A stretch of 62,974 nucleotides of DNA from Candidatus Chloroheliaceae bacterium (GTDB taxonomy: Bacteria > Chloroflexota > Chloroflexia > Chloroheliales > Chloroheliaceae). How positions within the stretch are numbered: the stretch's first letter is position 1; every line of letters begins with the position of its first letter. Both the position numbers and the translations under genes were made by a program. The stretch lies in NCBI GenBank assembly GCA_013390945.1, contig JACAUC010000006.1, positions 1 through 62,974 on the forward strand, written 5' to 3'. The notes under the pieces were generated by a model. The model was not told the origin of the DNA. It did not search any database and saw only the letters and a list, made by a program, of their open reading frames with translations. Below, one piece after another: positions 40,497-49,954 of the stretch.

Positions 40497-43400
40497 ATGC
40501 GGCAGAAAAATTCTTCCTTTCAGAGACTACTCAACCCAACTAGGAGCTTTTTAGGACGTTGGCGGATGGCACTTATCTTTGCCGCTCTATTCTTGCCGCT
40601 TTTAACTCCTCCGCTTCTTAATCCAGTTCCTCCAGTAGCCTCCGCCCTCTCGGATAGTCTTGTCATCAGTCAGGTCTATGGCGGTGGTGGCAATAGTGGC
40701 GCAACCTACAGCAACGATTTTATCGAGCTATTCAACCGGGGCAATACCACTGTTTCATTGGATGGCTGGTCGGTGCAATATGCTAGTGCTAGTGGCAATT
40801 TCGATAATACCAATAATGGCACCAATCTTCCCCCGGTTATGCTCCTGCCCGGCCAATACTTCTTAGTTCAGGAGTTTGCTGGGGCAGTTAGCTCTTTAGC
40901 TCTGCCCAACCCTGACGTAATCACAGGCACGATTAACTTGAGTGCTACCGATGGGAAAGTCGCCCTGGTTAATTCTACCACTTCCCTTAACTGCGGGAAT
41001 GTTAGTACCTCCTGCACCCCCGCGCAACTCGCGACTATTGTGGATCTTTTGGGCTACGGTACTACCAGTGGTAGCTTGGTAAGCGAAGGAATAAGCCCTA
41101 CTCCTAAATTGAGTAATACTAAAGCCGCGCTACGTCTCTCTAATGGTTGCACCGATACCGATAATAATAGTACCGATTTTGCAATTGGTACTCCTAGCCC
41201 CCGCAATAGCAGTAGCCCCATTGCTCCCTGCGGCAGTCAGCCCATTATACCGAACTGTGGTGGCCCTTTGAATACCGAGCAGGGTACTCTTGCCACGCGC
41301 ACCCTTTCTGCCACTGATATAGATGGTCTTGTCATAACTGCCACAATTACGGGCTTGACCCCTGACCCGGCTCCCGGTACTATTCTCCTTACCGAGGTTA
41401 TTCCAGCAACTAGAGTGGGTGGTCTTCTCACCGCTACCCTGACAGTTTCGGCGGCAGTCCCGGTAGGTAGTTATAATATGACTTTGAATTTTACCAACAC
41501 CGATAGCCCTACACCTCAAGCCGCTACCTGCTCTTTTAATGTCACGGTCTATGCTCCGGCGGTTCTCACTCCGATTTACACTATTCAAGGAGCCGCGCTG
41601 CAATCACCTCTGAGCGGTGTGGTTACTACTGACGGGGTAGTGACTGGACTCAAAAGCAATGGCTTTTTTATCCAAGACCCGTTGGGGGATGGGGATATTA
41701 ATACCTCCGATGGTCTCTTTATCTACTTCGGCACGACACCGGGGGTAGCGGTAGGTCATCGGGTACGGGTGACAGGTACGATTAAAGAATACCGCAGTAC
41801 CTCCCGTCCTGAAGATGCTACTTTGACCGAATTGGAGAGCGTGATAGAGATAATTGATTTAGGTGTGGGTCAAACCATTACCCCGGTGATTATCTCAACC
41901 GATCCCGCCCGTACCGGGCCACAGATTCGACGGCCTCCTTTAGCAACTATTTACAGCACTTCCAACTATGACCCGGCGGTGGATGGGCTGGATTTCTACG
42001 AGTCGCTGGAAGGAATGTTGGTGGAAGTGGATACGCCCTTGGTAGTGGGTGAAACCGACAGTTTTAGTGGCGAGTTTGTAGTTCTACCTGATAATGGGAT
42101 TGGCACTACTGGGCTAACTTCACGCGGAGCCATTGCTATCTCCGAAGGCGACTTCAACCCGGAACGCATTTTTGTGGGTAGTGATGATCTTGCGATTGGC
42201 AGTAACCCAAAGGTAGCGGTGGGAGACCGGATTACTGCTTCTATTATCGGCCCACTAGACTATACTTTTGGCGCGTTCAAAATTCAGACCCGCACCAAGC
42301 CGGGATTCGATAGCTCTCAGCGACCAACTCCTGAAACTATTGCGCCCCTGACCAATCCTGATTATCTGCGCGTTGCCAGCTACAATCTTGCAAATTTTAG
42401 TCCCAGTGCAGGTGGCCGGATTCAGCAGGTGGCCGACCATATTCGGGTTAACTTGGGTGGACCAGATATTCTGGTACTCTTGGAGGTAGAGGATGATAGT
42501 GGCGCGACCGATAACGGGGTGGTGATCTCCGACGCTAACCTGAACGGGTTGGCTAGTGCTATCACCTCTGCCGGAGGGCCGCTCTATACTTACGCCTATA
42601 TTAGCCCACTCGACAAGCAGGATGGCGGTCTGCTCGGAGGAAATATTCGGCAGGTCTTTTTCTATCGGACAGACCGTGGTTTAAGTTTTATCAGTCGGGG
42701 CAATGCCGGACCAACGGATGCCAATACGGTCAACCCGGATGGCTCGTTGCAATTCAGTCCGGGACGAATTGACCCTACCAATGTAGCTTTTACCGATAGC
42801 CGGAAACCCTTGGCGGGCGAGTTTAGTTTTAATGGGCAACGCCTAATTGTTATCGGCAACCACTTCAACTCCAGAAGCGGCGATGATCCTTTATATGGGG
42901 TTAACCAGCCGCCCAAGCTCTCCTCCGAAACCCGCCGACGGGAACAGGCCAATTTGGTTAGGGCTTTTGTGAACCAGTTAATCAGTGCCGATAGTGGAAT
43001 ACGTGTGATCGTGGCGGGAGACTTGAATGAATTTGAGTTTGCCCCACCCCTAAAGATTCTGAAGAACGGGGAGGGAACCCTAAGTGGCAACCAGATTTTG
43101 ACCGATGCGATAGAAGACCCTAGCTTAGCCGGGGAGCGTTACACCTACATCTTTGAAGGTAATGCTCAGGTATTGGATCACTTGCTCTACAGCCCAACTT
43201 TGCTGAGCCAGTTAGTGAAGGCCGATATTGTTCATTTCAATAGCGGCTACCTTGCCCCGGTACGTGCCAGCGACCATGAGGCTGTTGTGGCCGATTTTAG
43301 CTTCAGCTTGCCTTGCAGCAATCCCCTTGTGGTAAGCAAGGCTACCGACGATGGTAGTTGTGGCACGTTATCTTATGCCATTCCAAGAGCCTCCTCTGGG

Positions 43401-43976
43401 CAGGTAATTACTTTTCAGAATTTGCCCGGCGGAATTACCTTGAAAGCACCACTCCCTCTTTTGCCAGAGGGGGTTAGCCTAGATGGAACCTGTACCGCTG
43501 ACTCTGTTACAGGCCGGGGTAGACCTAGAATTTGGCTAAACGCGGGAGGTATAACCGGGCCACAGTTAGGAGGGCTACTGCGGCTCACTACTAATAACAC
43601 CATCAACGGCTTGAGCATTACCGGTTACATTGATTACGCCATTGAGATTAGCGGCAACAATAATACTATAACTTGCAACTGGTTGGGTACCTCCGATGGT
43701 ATTACTAAAAATGGCAACGGAGGCGGTATTCGCTTTAAGAATACTGCCTTCGCTAACACGGTGGGTCTGACCGGGGATAAGAGCAGTGGCAATCTGATTA
43801 GTGGTAATGCTAATTTTGGCATCCTCGCTGATACCACCCCCGGCCCGGCTAACCGCTTCTACTACAATTTATTTGGTTGTACCAAAAATGGTATCTTGCC
43901 GCTCAGGAACGGCAAACCCTTTAAAAGCACCAGCGGTAGCCGCTTTAGCTTTGGCCCAGGTAACAAATTCCTGTAG
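40497..43976 (+). CDS. Secreted lamin-tail/endonuclease-exonuclease-phosphatase protein
   Basis: 1159 residues. Signal peptide (core about 24-45, cut near ASA). A lamin-tail-like beta domain (about 53-160) has LVISQVYGGGGNSGATYSND and FIELFNRG. Central Ig-like and OB-like parts follow (TIQGAALQSPLSGVVTTDGV, typical of ExeM/NucH-type nucleases). The EEP nuclease domain (about 620-940) has VASYNLANF, LLEVEDDSG, IGNHFNSRSGD, VAGDLNEFE and the catalytic SDHEAVVADF. The C-terminal 210 residues look like a beta-helix (NNTINGLSITGY, NNNTITCNWLGTSDG). Probably an extracellular DNase for nutrient scavenging or biofilm DNA. The C-terminal segment resembles the one in the 16277 glycosidase. Confidence 0.9.
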   Translation: MRQKNSSFQRLLNPTRSFLGRWRMALIFAALFLPLLTPPLLNPVPPVASALSDSLVISQVYGGGGNSGATYSNDFIELFNRGNTTVSLDGWSVQYASASGNFDNTNNGTNLPPVMLLPGQYFLVQEFAGAVSSLALPNPDVITGTINLSATDGKVALVNSTTSLNCGNVSTSCTPAQLATIVDLLGYGTTSGSLVSEGISPTPKLSNTKAALRLSNGCTDTDNNSTDFAIGTPSPRNSSSPIAPCGSQPIIPNCGGPLNTEQGTLATRTLSATDIDGLVITATITGLTPDPAPGTILLTEVIPATRVGGLLTATLTVSAAVPVGSYNMTLNFTNTDSPTPQAATCSFNVTVYAPAVLTPIYTIQGAALQSPLSGVVTTDGVVTGLKSNGFFIQDPLGDGDINTSDGLFIYFGTTPGVAVGHRVRVTGTIKEYRSTSRPEDATLTELESVIEIIDLGVGQTITPVIISTDPARTGPQIRRPPLATIYSTSNYDPAVDGLDFYESLEGMLVEVDTPLVVGETDSFSGEFVVLPDNGIGTTGLTSRGAIAISEGDFNPERIFVGSDDLAIGSNPKVAVGDRITASIIGPLDYTFGAFKIQTRTKPGFDSSQRPTPETIAPLTNPDYLRVASYNLANFSPSAGGRIQQVADHIRVNLGGPDILVLLEVEDDSGATDNGVVISDANLNGLASAITSAGGPLYTYAYISPLDKQDGGLLGGNIRQVFFYRTDRGLSFISRGNAGPTDANTVNPDGSLQFSPGRIDPTNVAFTDSRKPLAGEFSFNGQRLIVIGNHFNSRSGDDPLYGVNQPPKLSSETRRREQANLVRAFVNQLISADSGIRVIVAGDLNEFEFAPPLKILKNGEGTLSGNQILTDAIEDPSLAGERYTYIFEGNAQVLDHLLYSPTLLSQLVKADIVHFNSGYLAPVRASDHEAVVADFSFSLPCSNPLVVSKATDDGSCGTLSYAIPRASSGQVITFQNLPGGITLKAPLPLLPEGVSLDGTCTADSVTGRGRPRIWLNAGGITGPQLGGLLRLTTNNTINGLSITGYIDYAIEISGNNNTITCNWLGTSDGITKNGNGGGIRFKNTAFANTVGLTGDKSSGNLISGNANFGILADTTPGPANRFYYNLFGCTKNGILPLRNGKPFKSTSGSRFSFGPGNKFL

Positions 43977-44007
43977 GAAGCGGCTCCGTCCGGTGATGTC
44001 CGGTGAT
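43971..44007. repeat. Family 3 REP-like fragment and 10-bp tandem repeat
   Basis: CTGTAGGAAGCGGCTCCGTC resembles the family 3 unit CTGTAGGAAAAGGCTCCGTC at 48026. The following GTCCGGTGAT occurs twice in tandem (43988-44007). It overlaps the end of the secreted nuclease gene. Confidence 0.5.
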
Positions 44008-44009
44008 AA

Positions 44010-45980
44010 TCAACTAACCTCCGCCGCCAAGACACTGTTTTGCTCTTTAAGCTGAGCAAGGATCAGGTTTTCAAAGCCGCCCAGTACCACCAGTTGTTGG
44101 GCGACTTGACCTAATGGTGAGAAAGTATAAGAGTTTTCCCCACAACGAATTTCCGACTTTGCAAAATCAATGCTTACGTTTAGCCTGGTACGGATAGTGG
44201 GTTCTTTATGATCGGCAAAGGTCTCTTTCAGCCAAGTAACCAATTCTGGACATTCCAACAGGATATAGCCATTGTTAAAGGCATTGCGTTTATAGGTTTG
44301 GGAATAGGAGCCTGCAATCACCAATTGAATACCCCGATATTTGAGGCAGGTGGCGGCTTGTTCGCGGGAAGAACCGGCTCCAAAATTCCAGCCTCCTACC
44401 AATATATCCCCTTGCCGGGCGATAGTTTGGAAGTCAGGATCATAATTGAGCATCGCTTTGGTAGCCATCTCTGCTGGCGAAAGGTGATCTTGGTAAGTAA
44501 ATTCTTTCCCATAGATTGCGTCGGTGTTCATATTATCTTTGGGGGCAAAGAGTAGTTCGCCCTCTAGTTGGGTAGGGAAACCCTCCGCAATTTCAACCTC
44601 TGCTTGGGTTTCATGGCGGGTATTTATCGTTATCATCCCTTGAATCGATTTAACCTCTGGCTCTTTTGCTCCTGCAATATAACCCGCGACTGCCGAAGCC
44701 GCGACTACCGCCGGACTAGCCAGATAAACCCTAGCTTGGGGGGAACCCATTCGTCCCTTGAAATTCCGGTTGGTAGCCGAAATACCGACCTCGCCCTCTT
44801 CCAAAAGTCCCTCACCCAGACCGATACAGGGTCCGCAGCCCGGCGGTAACACAATCGCCCCGGCTTCCACCAAAGTTTCCCAATAGCCCTGCTGCCGGGC
44901 TTCCTGCTCGATTAGAGAAGAGGCGGCGGCCAGATAAAATTTTACCCCTTGGGCGATTTTTTTACCGCGTATTACTTTGGCTGCGTCCCGAATATCTTCC
45001 AAGCGACCATTAACGCAGCTTAGCAGGTAAGCTTTATCAATTTTAAGTTTTTGGCTCTCAATTTCCGGCAAGGAGTGAATGGTTTTTACCTCGTTGGGAC
45101 CAGCAACGATAGATGAAACCGAAGAAAGGTCAAAGGTAAGCTCCTCTGCATAGTACGCATCTCTATCGGCTTCTAAATCCAGCAGATCGAGGCTTTCTAT
45201 TAGGGCGCGAGTGATGCGTGGGTTGGCATCGCCGCGCTGCTCAAAAAAAGTGGCCCGTTCTAGTAAATAAGTGCGAAGTACCCCATCATAAGGGAAGACC
45301 CCAGCCAACGCCCCCCATTCAGTGGTCATATTAGCGATAGTCATACGTTGATCCATACTCAGGGTGGCTACACCTTCGCCTTCAAATTCAAGGACACAAT
45401 TTAAAACCTCGTCCTTGGAAAACGTACCGATTAGGGAGAGAATGAGGTCTTTGCCTGTAACACCAGATCTAAGCTGGCCAACTAAGCTGACTTTAACAAT
45501 TTCAGGAATTTGCCACCAAGTTTGTCCGGTAGCCCAAATTGCCGCCGCATCGGTACGTACTACTGGAGTACCTACGGCGGCAAGTGCGCCGTAGATGTTG
45601 GAGTGCGAGTCCGAACCAAAGACCAAGGTACCCGGTATTACAAACCCCTCTTCGGCTATTACCTGATGGGCAATCCCCCTTCGGGCCGGGAAGAAGGCTA
45701 AGCCGTGTTTTTTAGCAAAAGCCTCTATTTTGGCGTATTTTGCCAAATTTTCAGAGCTGGTGTTTTGTACGTCGTGATCGAGTGCAAAGACGGGCTGGGT
45801 CGAATCAAAAACTTGCACCGCCCCCATACTTTCAAATTTGGGAATAACTGCGCCGGTATTATCGTGGGTCATCACATGCCGAGGATGCACCGCCACGAAA
45901 TCATTGGCATAGACTTTTTGGTATGGTTTCAAGCCTATTGTGTACCGCTCTACAATTTTTTCAATCAGGGTCTGCCCCAT
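44010..45980 (-). CDS. Single-chain aconitase-superfamily hydro-lyase, homoaconitase (Lys4)-like
   Basis: 656 residues combining large and small domains in one chain. The large domain (about 1-420) has VFGSDSHSNIYGALAAVG and the [4Fe-4S] ligands Cys322 (LLSCVNGR), Cys382 and Cys385 (GCGPC). The swivelling small domain (about 480-640) has NMNTDAIYGKEFTYQD, GGWNFGAGSSREQAA and IAGSYSQTYKRNAFNNG. The linkage and the YTYQD-type segment look like fungal homoaconitase more than like bacterial AcnA, and longer than a LeuC alone. The substrate could be homoaconitate, isopropylmalate or aconitate-like. No lysine, leucine or TCA gene is adjacent. GGAGG 13 nt before the ATG. Confidence 0.82.
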   Translation of the reverse strand: MGQTLIEKIVERYTIGLKPYQKVYANDFVAVHPRHVMTHDNTGAVIPKFESMGAVQVFDSTQPVFALDHDVQNTSSENLAKYAKIEAFAKKHGLAFFPARRGIAHQVIAEEGFVIPGTLVFGSDSHSNIYGALAAVGTPVVRTDAAAIWATGQTWWQIPEIVKVSLVGQLRSGVTGKDLILSLIGTFSKDEVLNCVLEFEGEGVATLSMDQRMTIANMTTEWGALAGVFPYDGVLRTYLLERATFFEQRGDANPRITRALIESLDLLDLEADRDAYYAEELTFDLSSVSSIVAGPNEVKTIHSLPEIESQKLKIDKAYLLSCVNGRLEDIRDAAKVIRGKKIAQGVKFYLAAASSLIEQEARQQGYWETLVEAGAIVLPPGCGPCIGLGEGLLEEGEVGISATNRNFKGRMGSPQARVYLASPAVVAASAVAGYIAGAKEPEVKSIQGMITINTRHETQAEVEIAEGFPTQLEGELLFAPKDNMNTDAIYGKEFTYQDHLSPAEMATKAMLNYDPDFQTIARQGDILVGGWNFGAGSSREQAATCLKYRGIQLVIAGSYSQTYKRNAFNNGYILLECPELVTWLKETFADHKEPTIRTRLNVSIDFAKSEIRCGENSYTFSPLGQVAQQLVVLGGFENLILAQLKEQNSVLAAEVS

Positions 45981-46276
45981 AGCTACTTTGCTACCTCCGC
46001 ATCTTAATATTTTGGTTTACATAACCTCAAGGTTCCTTTTTGGTTTGGTTTGAACAAATATTATAGCAGAATTAGGCCATTGGTAAGGTCTCTCGTAAGG
46101 TTAAACTGTTATTATCATACTTATCAGAACGGATTATAGCAGACGATTTTTCTGCCTTTAGAACTAGAAAGTTAGTCTGGGCTCTTTCTGGTATTTGGGG
46201 GTTGAAGCAATTGACCAATCATTTTGGTTTATCTTACTCACATTTTTTGTAGCCTAAAATCAGAAAGGAGTCTCGT

Positions 46277-47848
46277 ATGGGATGGTTTGATAGACTGAAG
46301 GTACGTTCCAAATTTTTACTGATAGGGCTTTTTATTCTACCCTTCTTGGCTGGTCTGGGTGGAGCCGGGATTTGGGGTGTAAATGAGGTTAATAGTATCT
46401 TACAGAGTGTACAGAAAGTTCAGATTCCAAGTATTTTCGCGGTGGATATGACCTCTGAGGAGATTCAAGCTACTCGCGTAAACTATCGTCAGGCACTTCT
46501 GGAGACCACCCCCGAAGGCGTTCAGAACTCCTTTACAGCCGCCAGAGAGACCCTTACGTTGGCCCGTAAAAGCTGGGAAACTTATATTCAGTTACCGCCT
46601 ACTCCCGAAGAGAAAGCTTTCTGGCCTGACTTTGAAGCTAAGTGGAAAGATTGGACGGTCGAGGTGGATGAAGTACTCAAGCTGGCTTTAATTAATACGC
46701 CAGAAGCCCAACAAAAAGCATCGCCGATACTTCAGTCTGGCACAGGTGCCAAGCTTACCCAAATCCTTACTACCCTTTCCGATATGAATCAGAAAGAGTC
46801 CACCAAGCAGTCCGAGGTTGCCCAGCAAACCTTTAACACCGTGTTAACGATCATCGTAATTTCGGCTATCGGGGTGTTAGTTATATTTTCAATAGCAATT
46901 ATGATACTAGCCCGTTCTATCACCCGTATGACGAATGACCTCACCAACTTAAATCAAGAAGTAGGTCGGGCGGTTCAGGAACTCGATGGCGCGGCAGCCG
47001 AGCTTTTGGCCCTAGTTACCCAACAGACGGCGGGTGCTAGTGAACAATCGGCAGCCATTCATCAAACCACTTCTACAGTGAACGAGGTCAAGGCTACCAC
47101 CGATCAGACCAATCAGCGGGCGCGTTCTATGTCAGAAAGTGCCTCACGTTCGGTCACTATTGCCGAGGAAGGGCAAAAGGTAGTTAATGAAACCGTGGAG
47201 GGGATGAGCGCGATCAAAGATCAGGTCGAAACTATCGCCGAAAATATTCTGGCACTCTCCGAACAGACCCAGCAAATCGGCGAGATCATTGCGACGGTCA
47301 ATGATATTGCCGAACAATCTAACCTCTTAGCCCTTAATGCCGCCGTAGAAGCGGCCCGGGCTGGAGAGCATGGGCGCGGGTTTGCGGTAGTCGCCAATGA
47401 AGTACGAAATCTAGCCGAACGCTCCAAACACGCTACTGGACAGGTACGCATTATCCTCAGTGACATTCAGAAGGCCACTAATGCGGTGGTAATGGTGACG
47501 GAGGAGGGTACTAAAGGCGTAGATCACGGCGTAAAACTGGTAGGTCGGGCGGGTTTGACCATTAAACAGCTTAGCGAAGTTATCCAAAATAACCTCTCCA
47601 ACACCCAACAGATTATTGCTGCCGTTCAACAACAAAATGTGGGCGTAGATCAGGTGGCACAGGCGATGAGTAATATCAATGAGGTGACTAATCAGAATAT
47701 ATCTTCTACTCGTCAATTGCAACAAAGTATCGAAGCGATGAACCGCTTGGCAACGAGACTAGGAAATTTAACTAGCCGTTACAACCCAACCAACCACAAA
47801 CTTAGAACTACTGGTGGCTCAGGTTCAGGTGGATTGGCAGCAACTTAA
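46277..47848 (+). CDS. Methyl-accepting chemotaxis protein
   Basis: 523 residues. The first transmembrane helix is at about 14-36, followed by a four-helix-bundle sensory domain (about 37-185; ...[18 protein letters not shown]) and a second helix (about 190-212, [19 protein letters not shown]). The cytoplasmic signalling coiled coil comes next. Its tip [20 protein letters not shown] then [17 protein letters not shown] is the CheA/CheW-binding hairpin. A recognisable HAMP domain is missing: only a short linker joins the membrane to the signalling helices. AGAAAGGAG precedes the ATG. No che genes are nearby. Confidence 0.93.
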   Translation: MGWFDRLKVRSKFLLIGLFILPFLAGLGGAGIWGVNEVNSILQSVQKVQIPSIFAVDMTSEEIQATRVNYRQALLETTPEGVQNSFTAARETLTLARKSWETYIQLPPTPEEKAFWPDFEAKWKDWTVEVDEVLKLALINTPEAQQKASPILQSGTGAKLTQILTTLSDMNQKESTKQSEVAQQTFNTVLTIIVISAIGVLVIFSIAIMILARSITRMTNDLTNLNQEVGRAVQELDGAAAELLALVTQQTAGASEQSAAIHQTTSTVNEVKATTDQTNQRARSMSESASRSVTIAEEGQKVVNETVEGMSAIKDQVETIAENILALSEQTQQIGEIIATVNDIAEQSNLLALNAAVEAARAGEHGRGFAVVANEVRNLAERSKHATGQVRIILSDIQKATNAVVMVTEEGTKGVDHGVKLVGRAGLTIKQLSEVIQNNLSNTQQIIAAVQQQNVGVDQVAQAMSNINEVTNQNISSTRQLQQSIEAMNRLATRLGNLTSRYNPTNHKLRTTGGSGSGGLAAT

Positions 47849-47850
47849 CG

Positions 47851-48090
47851 CCTATCAAAGGACGGAGCCTCCTCCCACAAATTATGCTGTAGGAAAAGGC
47901 TCCGCCCTTTGATGATGGGCGAGGGCGATCCAATCTCCTTCCTCTCCCACAAGCTATGCTGTAGGAAAAGGCTCCGCCCTTTGATGATGGGCGAAGGCGA
48001 TCCAATCTCCTCTCTCACAAATTATGCTGTAGGAAAAGGCTCCGTCCTTTGACGATGGGCGAAGGCGATCCAATCTCCTTCCTCGCGGCG
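47851..48090. repeat. Family 3 repeat: three tandem copies of the prmA 3' end
   Basis: TATGCTGTAGGAAAAGGCTC starts at 47883, 47955 and 48023 (periods 72 and 68 bp). Each copy continues through TTTGAtGATGGGCGAAGG and the bases that encode the last residues of prmA. The rightmost copy is the working gene end. CCTATCAAAGGACGGAGCC at 47851-47869 is inverted to them and can pair with 47898-47913; the same 19-mer recurs at 52141. GTAG precedes the stem AAAGG-CTCCGT-CCTTT. Confidence 0.88.
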
Positions 48091-49092
48091 TTCTACTAGT
48101 TCAAAACCAGCTTGGGCGAGTGCCTGCTCTACCTCTTCGGCTCGCTCGGCAATTATGCCACTGGTAATGAGTAGACCACCGGGCCGTAACGCTTGGGCCA
48201 GTGACCCAGCTAGGGCTACAATAATGCGGGCAATAATATTGGCGATAATTGCATCAAAGGGTAGTGCCTTAGTAAGAGTCAGAGGTGGCTTTTGGGCCTG
48301 TTCCGAAAAGGAATAGAAACCGCTCCCGGCTTTGCTACCCGCTTCTACCGCCAGTGAACCAATTTCGACTATTACTTGGTCTTTTAGCCCGTTGCGCTCT
48401 ATATTTTCCTGCGCGGCCCTTACTGCTACCGCGTCAGTGTCTACCCCAATAACTTCAGCTACCTTTAGTTTGGCGGCGGCAATGGCTAAAATGCCGCTAC
48501 CTGTTCCCAAATCCAAGAGCTTTTTATGTTGGCTAGGATCAAGGTAATCTTCGCTTAGGGTTAGGCAGAGGCGGGTAGTCGGGTGTAAGCCTGTGCCAAA
48601 GGCCATCCCAGGGTCTATCTCTATCACCAGATCCTTTGGTGCGGGTGTATAGGGTTGCCAAGGTGGTTTTATCACCGTCCGTCGCCCAACACGATGTACC
48701 TGATAAAATTCTTTCCAAGCGTTAGCCCAATCCTCTTCGCGCCGTTCGCTTACCTCCAAAGGCCCAATCTGGCGCATCATTCCCAAGTAGTAAAGCCCTT
48801 CGCGCAACTTTTGAATACGCTCAGCTTGGCTAAGTGCGGTGGCCTCTGGGCTGACATCTTCTTCGGCGGTGGTTTCAAGCTTAGTAGCCACTTCAAGCGG
48901 TAGGTAGGTGCGAATTTTGACCGGGGCGGCGGGATTGACCTCTGCGCCGCCATCTGGCCCCGGTTGTATCGGCTCCTCAATTACTACGCCTTGGTTATAG
49001 CCATAGCGACCAAAAAGCTCGGTAATGGCTTCCACCGCCTCGGCTTCGGCTTCTACCGCTAGTTCGATCCATTTTTGTGGTTCTTCAGACAT
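48022..49092 (-). CDS. prmA: Ribosomal protein L11 methyltransferase
   Basis: 356 residues; methylates L11 at Lys and the N-terminus using AdoMet. The N-terminal L11-binding domain is followed by the class I methyltransferase with DLGTGSGILAIAAAKL, VGVDTDAVAV and AIIANIIARII (the NxxA catalytic region), then LLITSGI. Two insertions (about residues 45-90 and 225-245) make it about 55 residues longer than usual. Its C-terminal tail, AHRQRTEPFPTA, lies in a repeat unit that is copied twice downstream. The start is 3 nt after the stop of the TPR protein gene. Confidence 0.93.
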   Translation of the reverse strand: MSEEPQKWIELAVEAEAEAVEAITELFGRYGYNQGVVIEEPIQPGPDGGAEVNPAAPVKIRTYLPLEVATKLETTAEEDVSPEATALSQAERIQKLREGLYYLGMMRQIGPLEVSERREEDWANAWKEFYQVHRVGRRTVIKPPWQPYTPAPKDLVIEIDPGMAFGTGLHPTTRLCLTLSEDYLDPSQHKKLLDLGTGSGILAIAAAKLKVAEVIGVDTDAVAVRAAQENIERNGLKDQVIVEIGSLAVEAGSKAGSGFYSFSEQAQKPPLTLTKALPFDAIIANIIARIIVALAGSLAQALRPGGLLITSGIIAERAEEVEQALAQAGFELVERREEGDWIAFAHRQRTEPFPTA

Positions 49093-49095
49093 AAC

Positions 49096-49653
49096 TTAAC
49101 TCGGCGAATCATGCTTATGCTTGGACACCTTCCAAGCTTGCTTCAGTAATTGCCAGCCTTGGGCAATTCGTCCGACATATCCCGTCGAGCCTTGTGGATA
49201 GTTGGCTTCCTCCTTTATCGGTGAGGAATAAGCCCTATTTGCGTCCAAGGAGGGATGGGTTCCAAGCAAGGTTTGCTGCCAGTAGTCTTCGCTGGAGTCT
49301 TGGGCTTGATAATCAGAGTTTCGGCTGGAAACTCTAAAGCTTGCTGTCGGGTTGGGTGTTGGAATGATAGGGAGAGTGGAACTAAAGATATTTTGCGTCT
49401 GTGCTTCTTGCTGAAGCAGCCAACTTTCGGCATCTGGCAGCGAAGGGTTAGCCGGATCTATTACTCTTACTTTACTCAAAGCTAATCGGGCCTGTTCTAG
49501 TTTATTACTAGTAAAGGCGAGCCAAAGTAAAAGATTGGGATCATTTGGTTCAGAGCGGAGTAATTGAACAATAATAGCCCTAGCTTTTTCTCGTTGACCG
49601 GATTGGGCAAATAAAATAGCTTGATTAAATCTTTCAGTATCAGCGGTTAACAT
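49096..49653 (-). CDS. Short TPR-domain protein
   Basis: 185 residues. The N-terminal 90 residues contain two TPR-like helical pairs: ERFNQAILFAQSGQREKARA, then SEPNDPNLLLWLAFTSNKLE and ARLALSKVRVIDPANPS. The C-terminal half is Ser/Pro/Gln-rich and probably disordered, ending in a short amphipathic helix (RIAQGWQLLKQAWKV). It resembles the small TPR proteins frequent in Chloroflexota genomes. Likely co-transcribed with prmA (3-nt gap). Function unknown. Confidence 0.78.
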   Translation of the reverse strand: MLTADTERFNQAILFAQSGQREKARAIIVQLLRSEPNDPNLLLWLAFTSNKLEQARLALSKVRVIDPANPSLPDAESWLLQQEAQTQNIFSSTLPIIPTPNPTASFRVSSRNSDYQAQDSSEDYWQQTLLGTHPSLDANRAYSSPIKEEANYPQGSTGYVGRIAQGWQLLKQAWKVSKHKHDSPS

Positions 49654-49954
49654 TAGTGATCACTCCTGAAGTAACTTGCCTGTAATTTATCCCGGTGTAA
49701 GATGACCACATCGGGTAAAAAAAGGAATAACTTGAATTAAGCTAGTTTAAACTATTTGGTCACTGACTTTTGCGTCCAAAAGTGGCGGATCTTATCTCTT
49801 TTTTATTATAGCACTACTTTTTGATTTCTATCATATTCATTCAATTAAGGTTCCCCGACTTTTAACCATAGAAAGAGCGACCTCTCTCCTAGGACGTATT
49901 GGTTTTACAGCCTCGAACCCCCTACCAATTGACTGCTTTAGGTATTCTTCAAAT
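49654..49954. other. Intergenic region with possible repeat relic
   Basis: 301 bp. The reverse strand contains an open stretch from the end of the kinase gene to 49837 (FEAVKPIRPRREVAL) with no start of its own. AACCCCCTACCAATTGA at 49915-49931 resembles the border of a family 2 REP. Nothing firmer is seen. Confidence 0.3.

Noticed and set aside
47808..48005. A 65-aa reverse-strand frame with two similar halves
   Set aside because: It is the tandem prmA-end repeat read in another frame.
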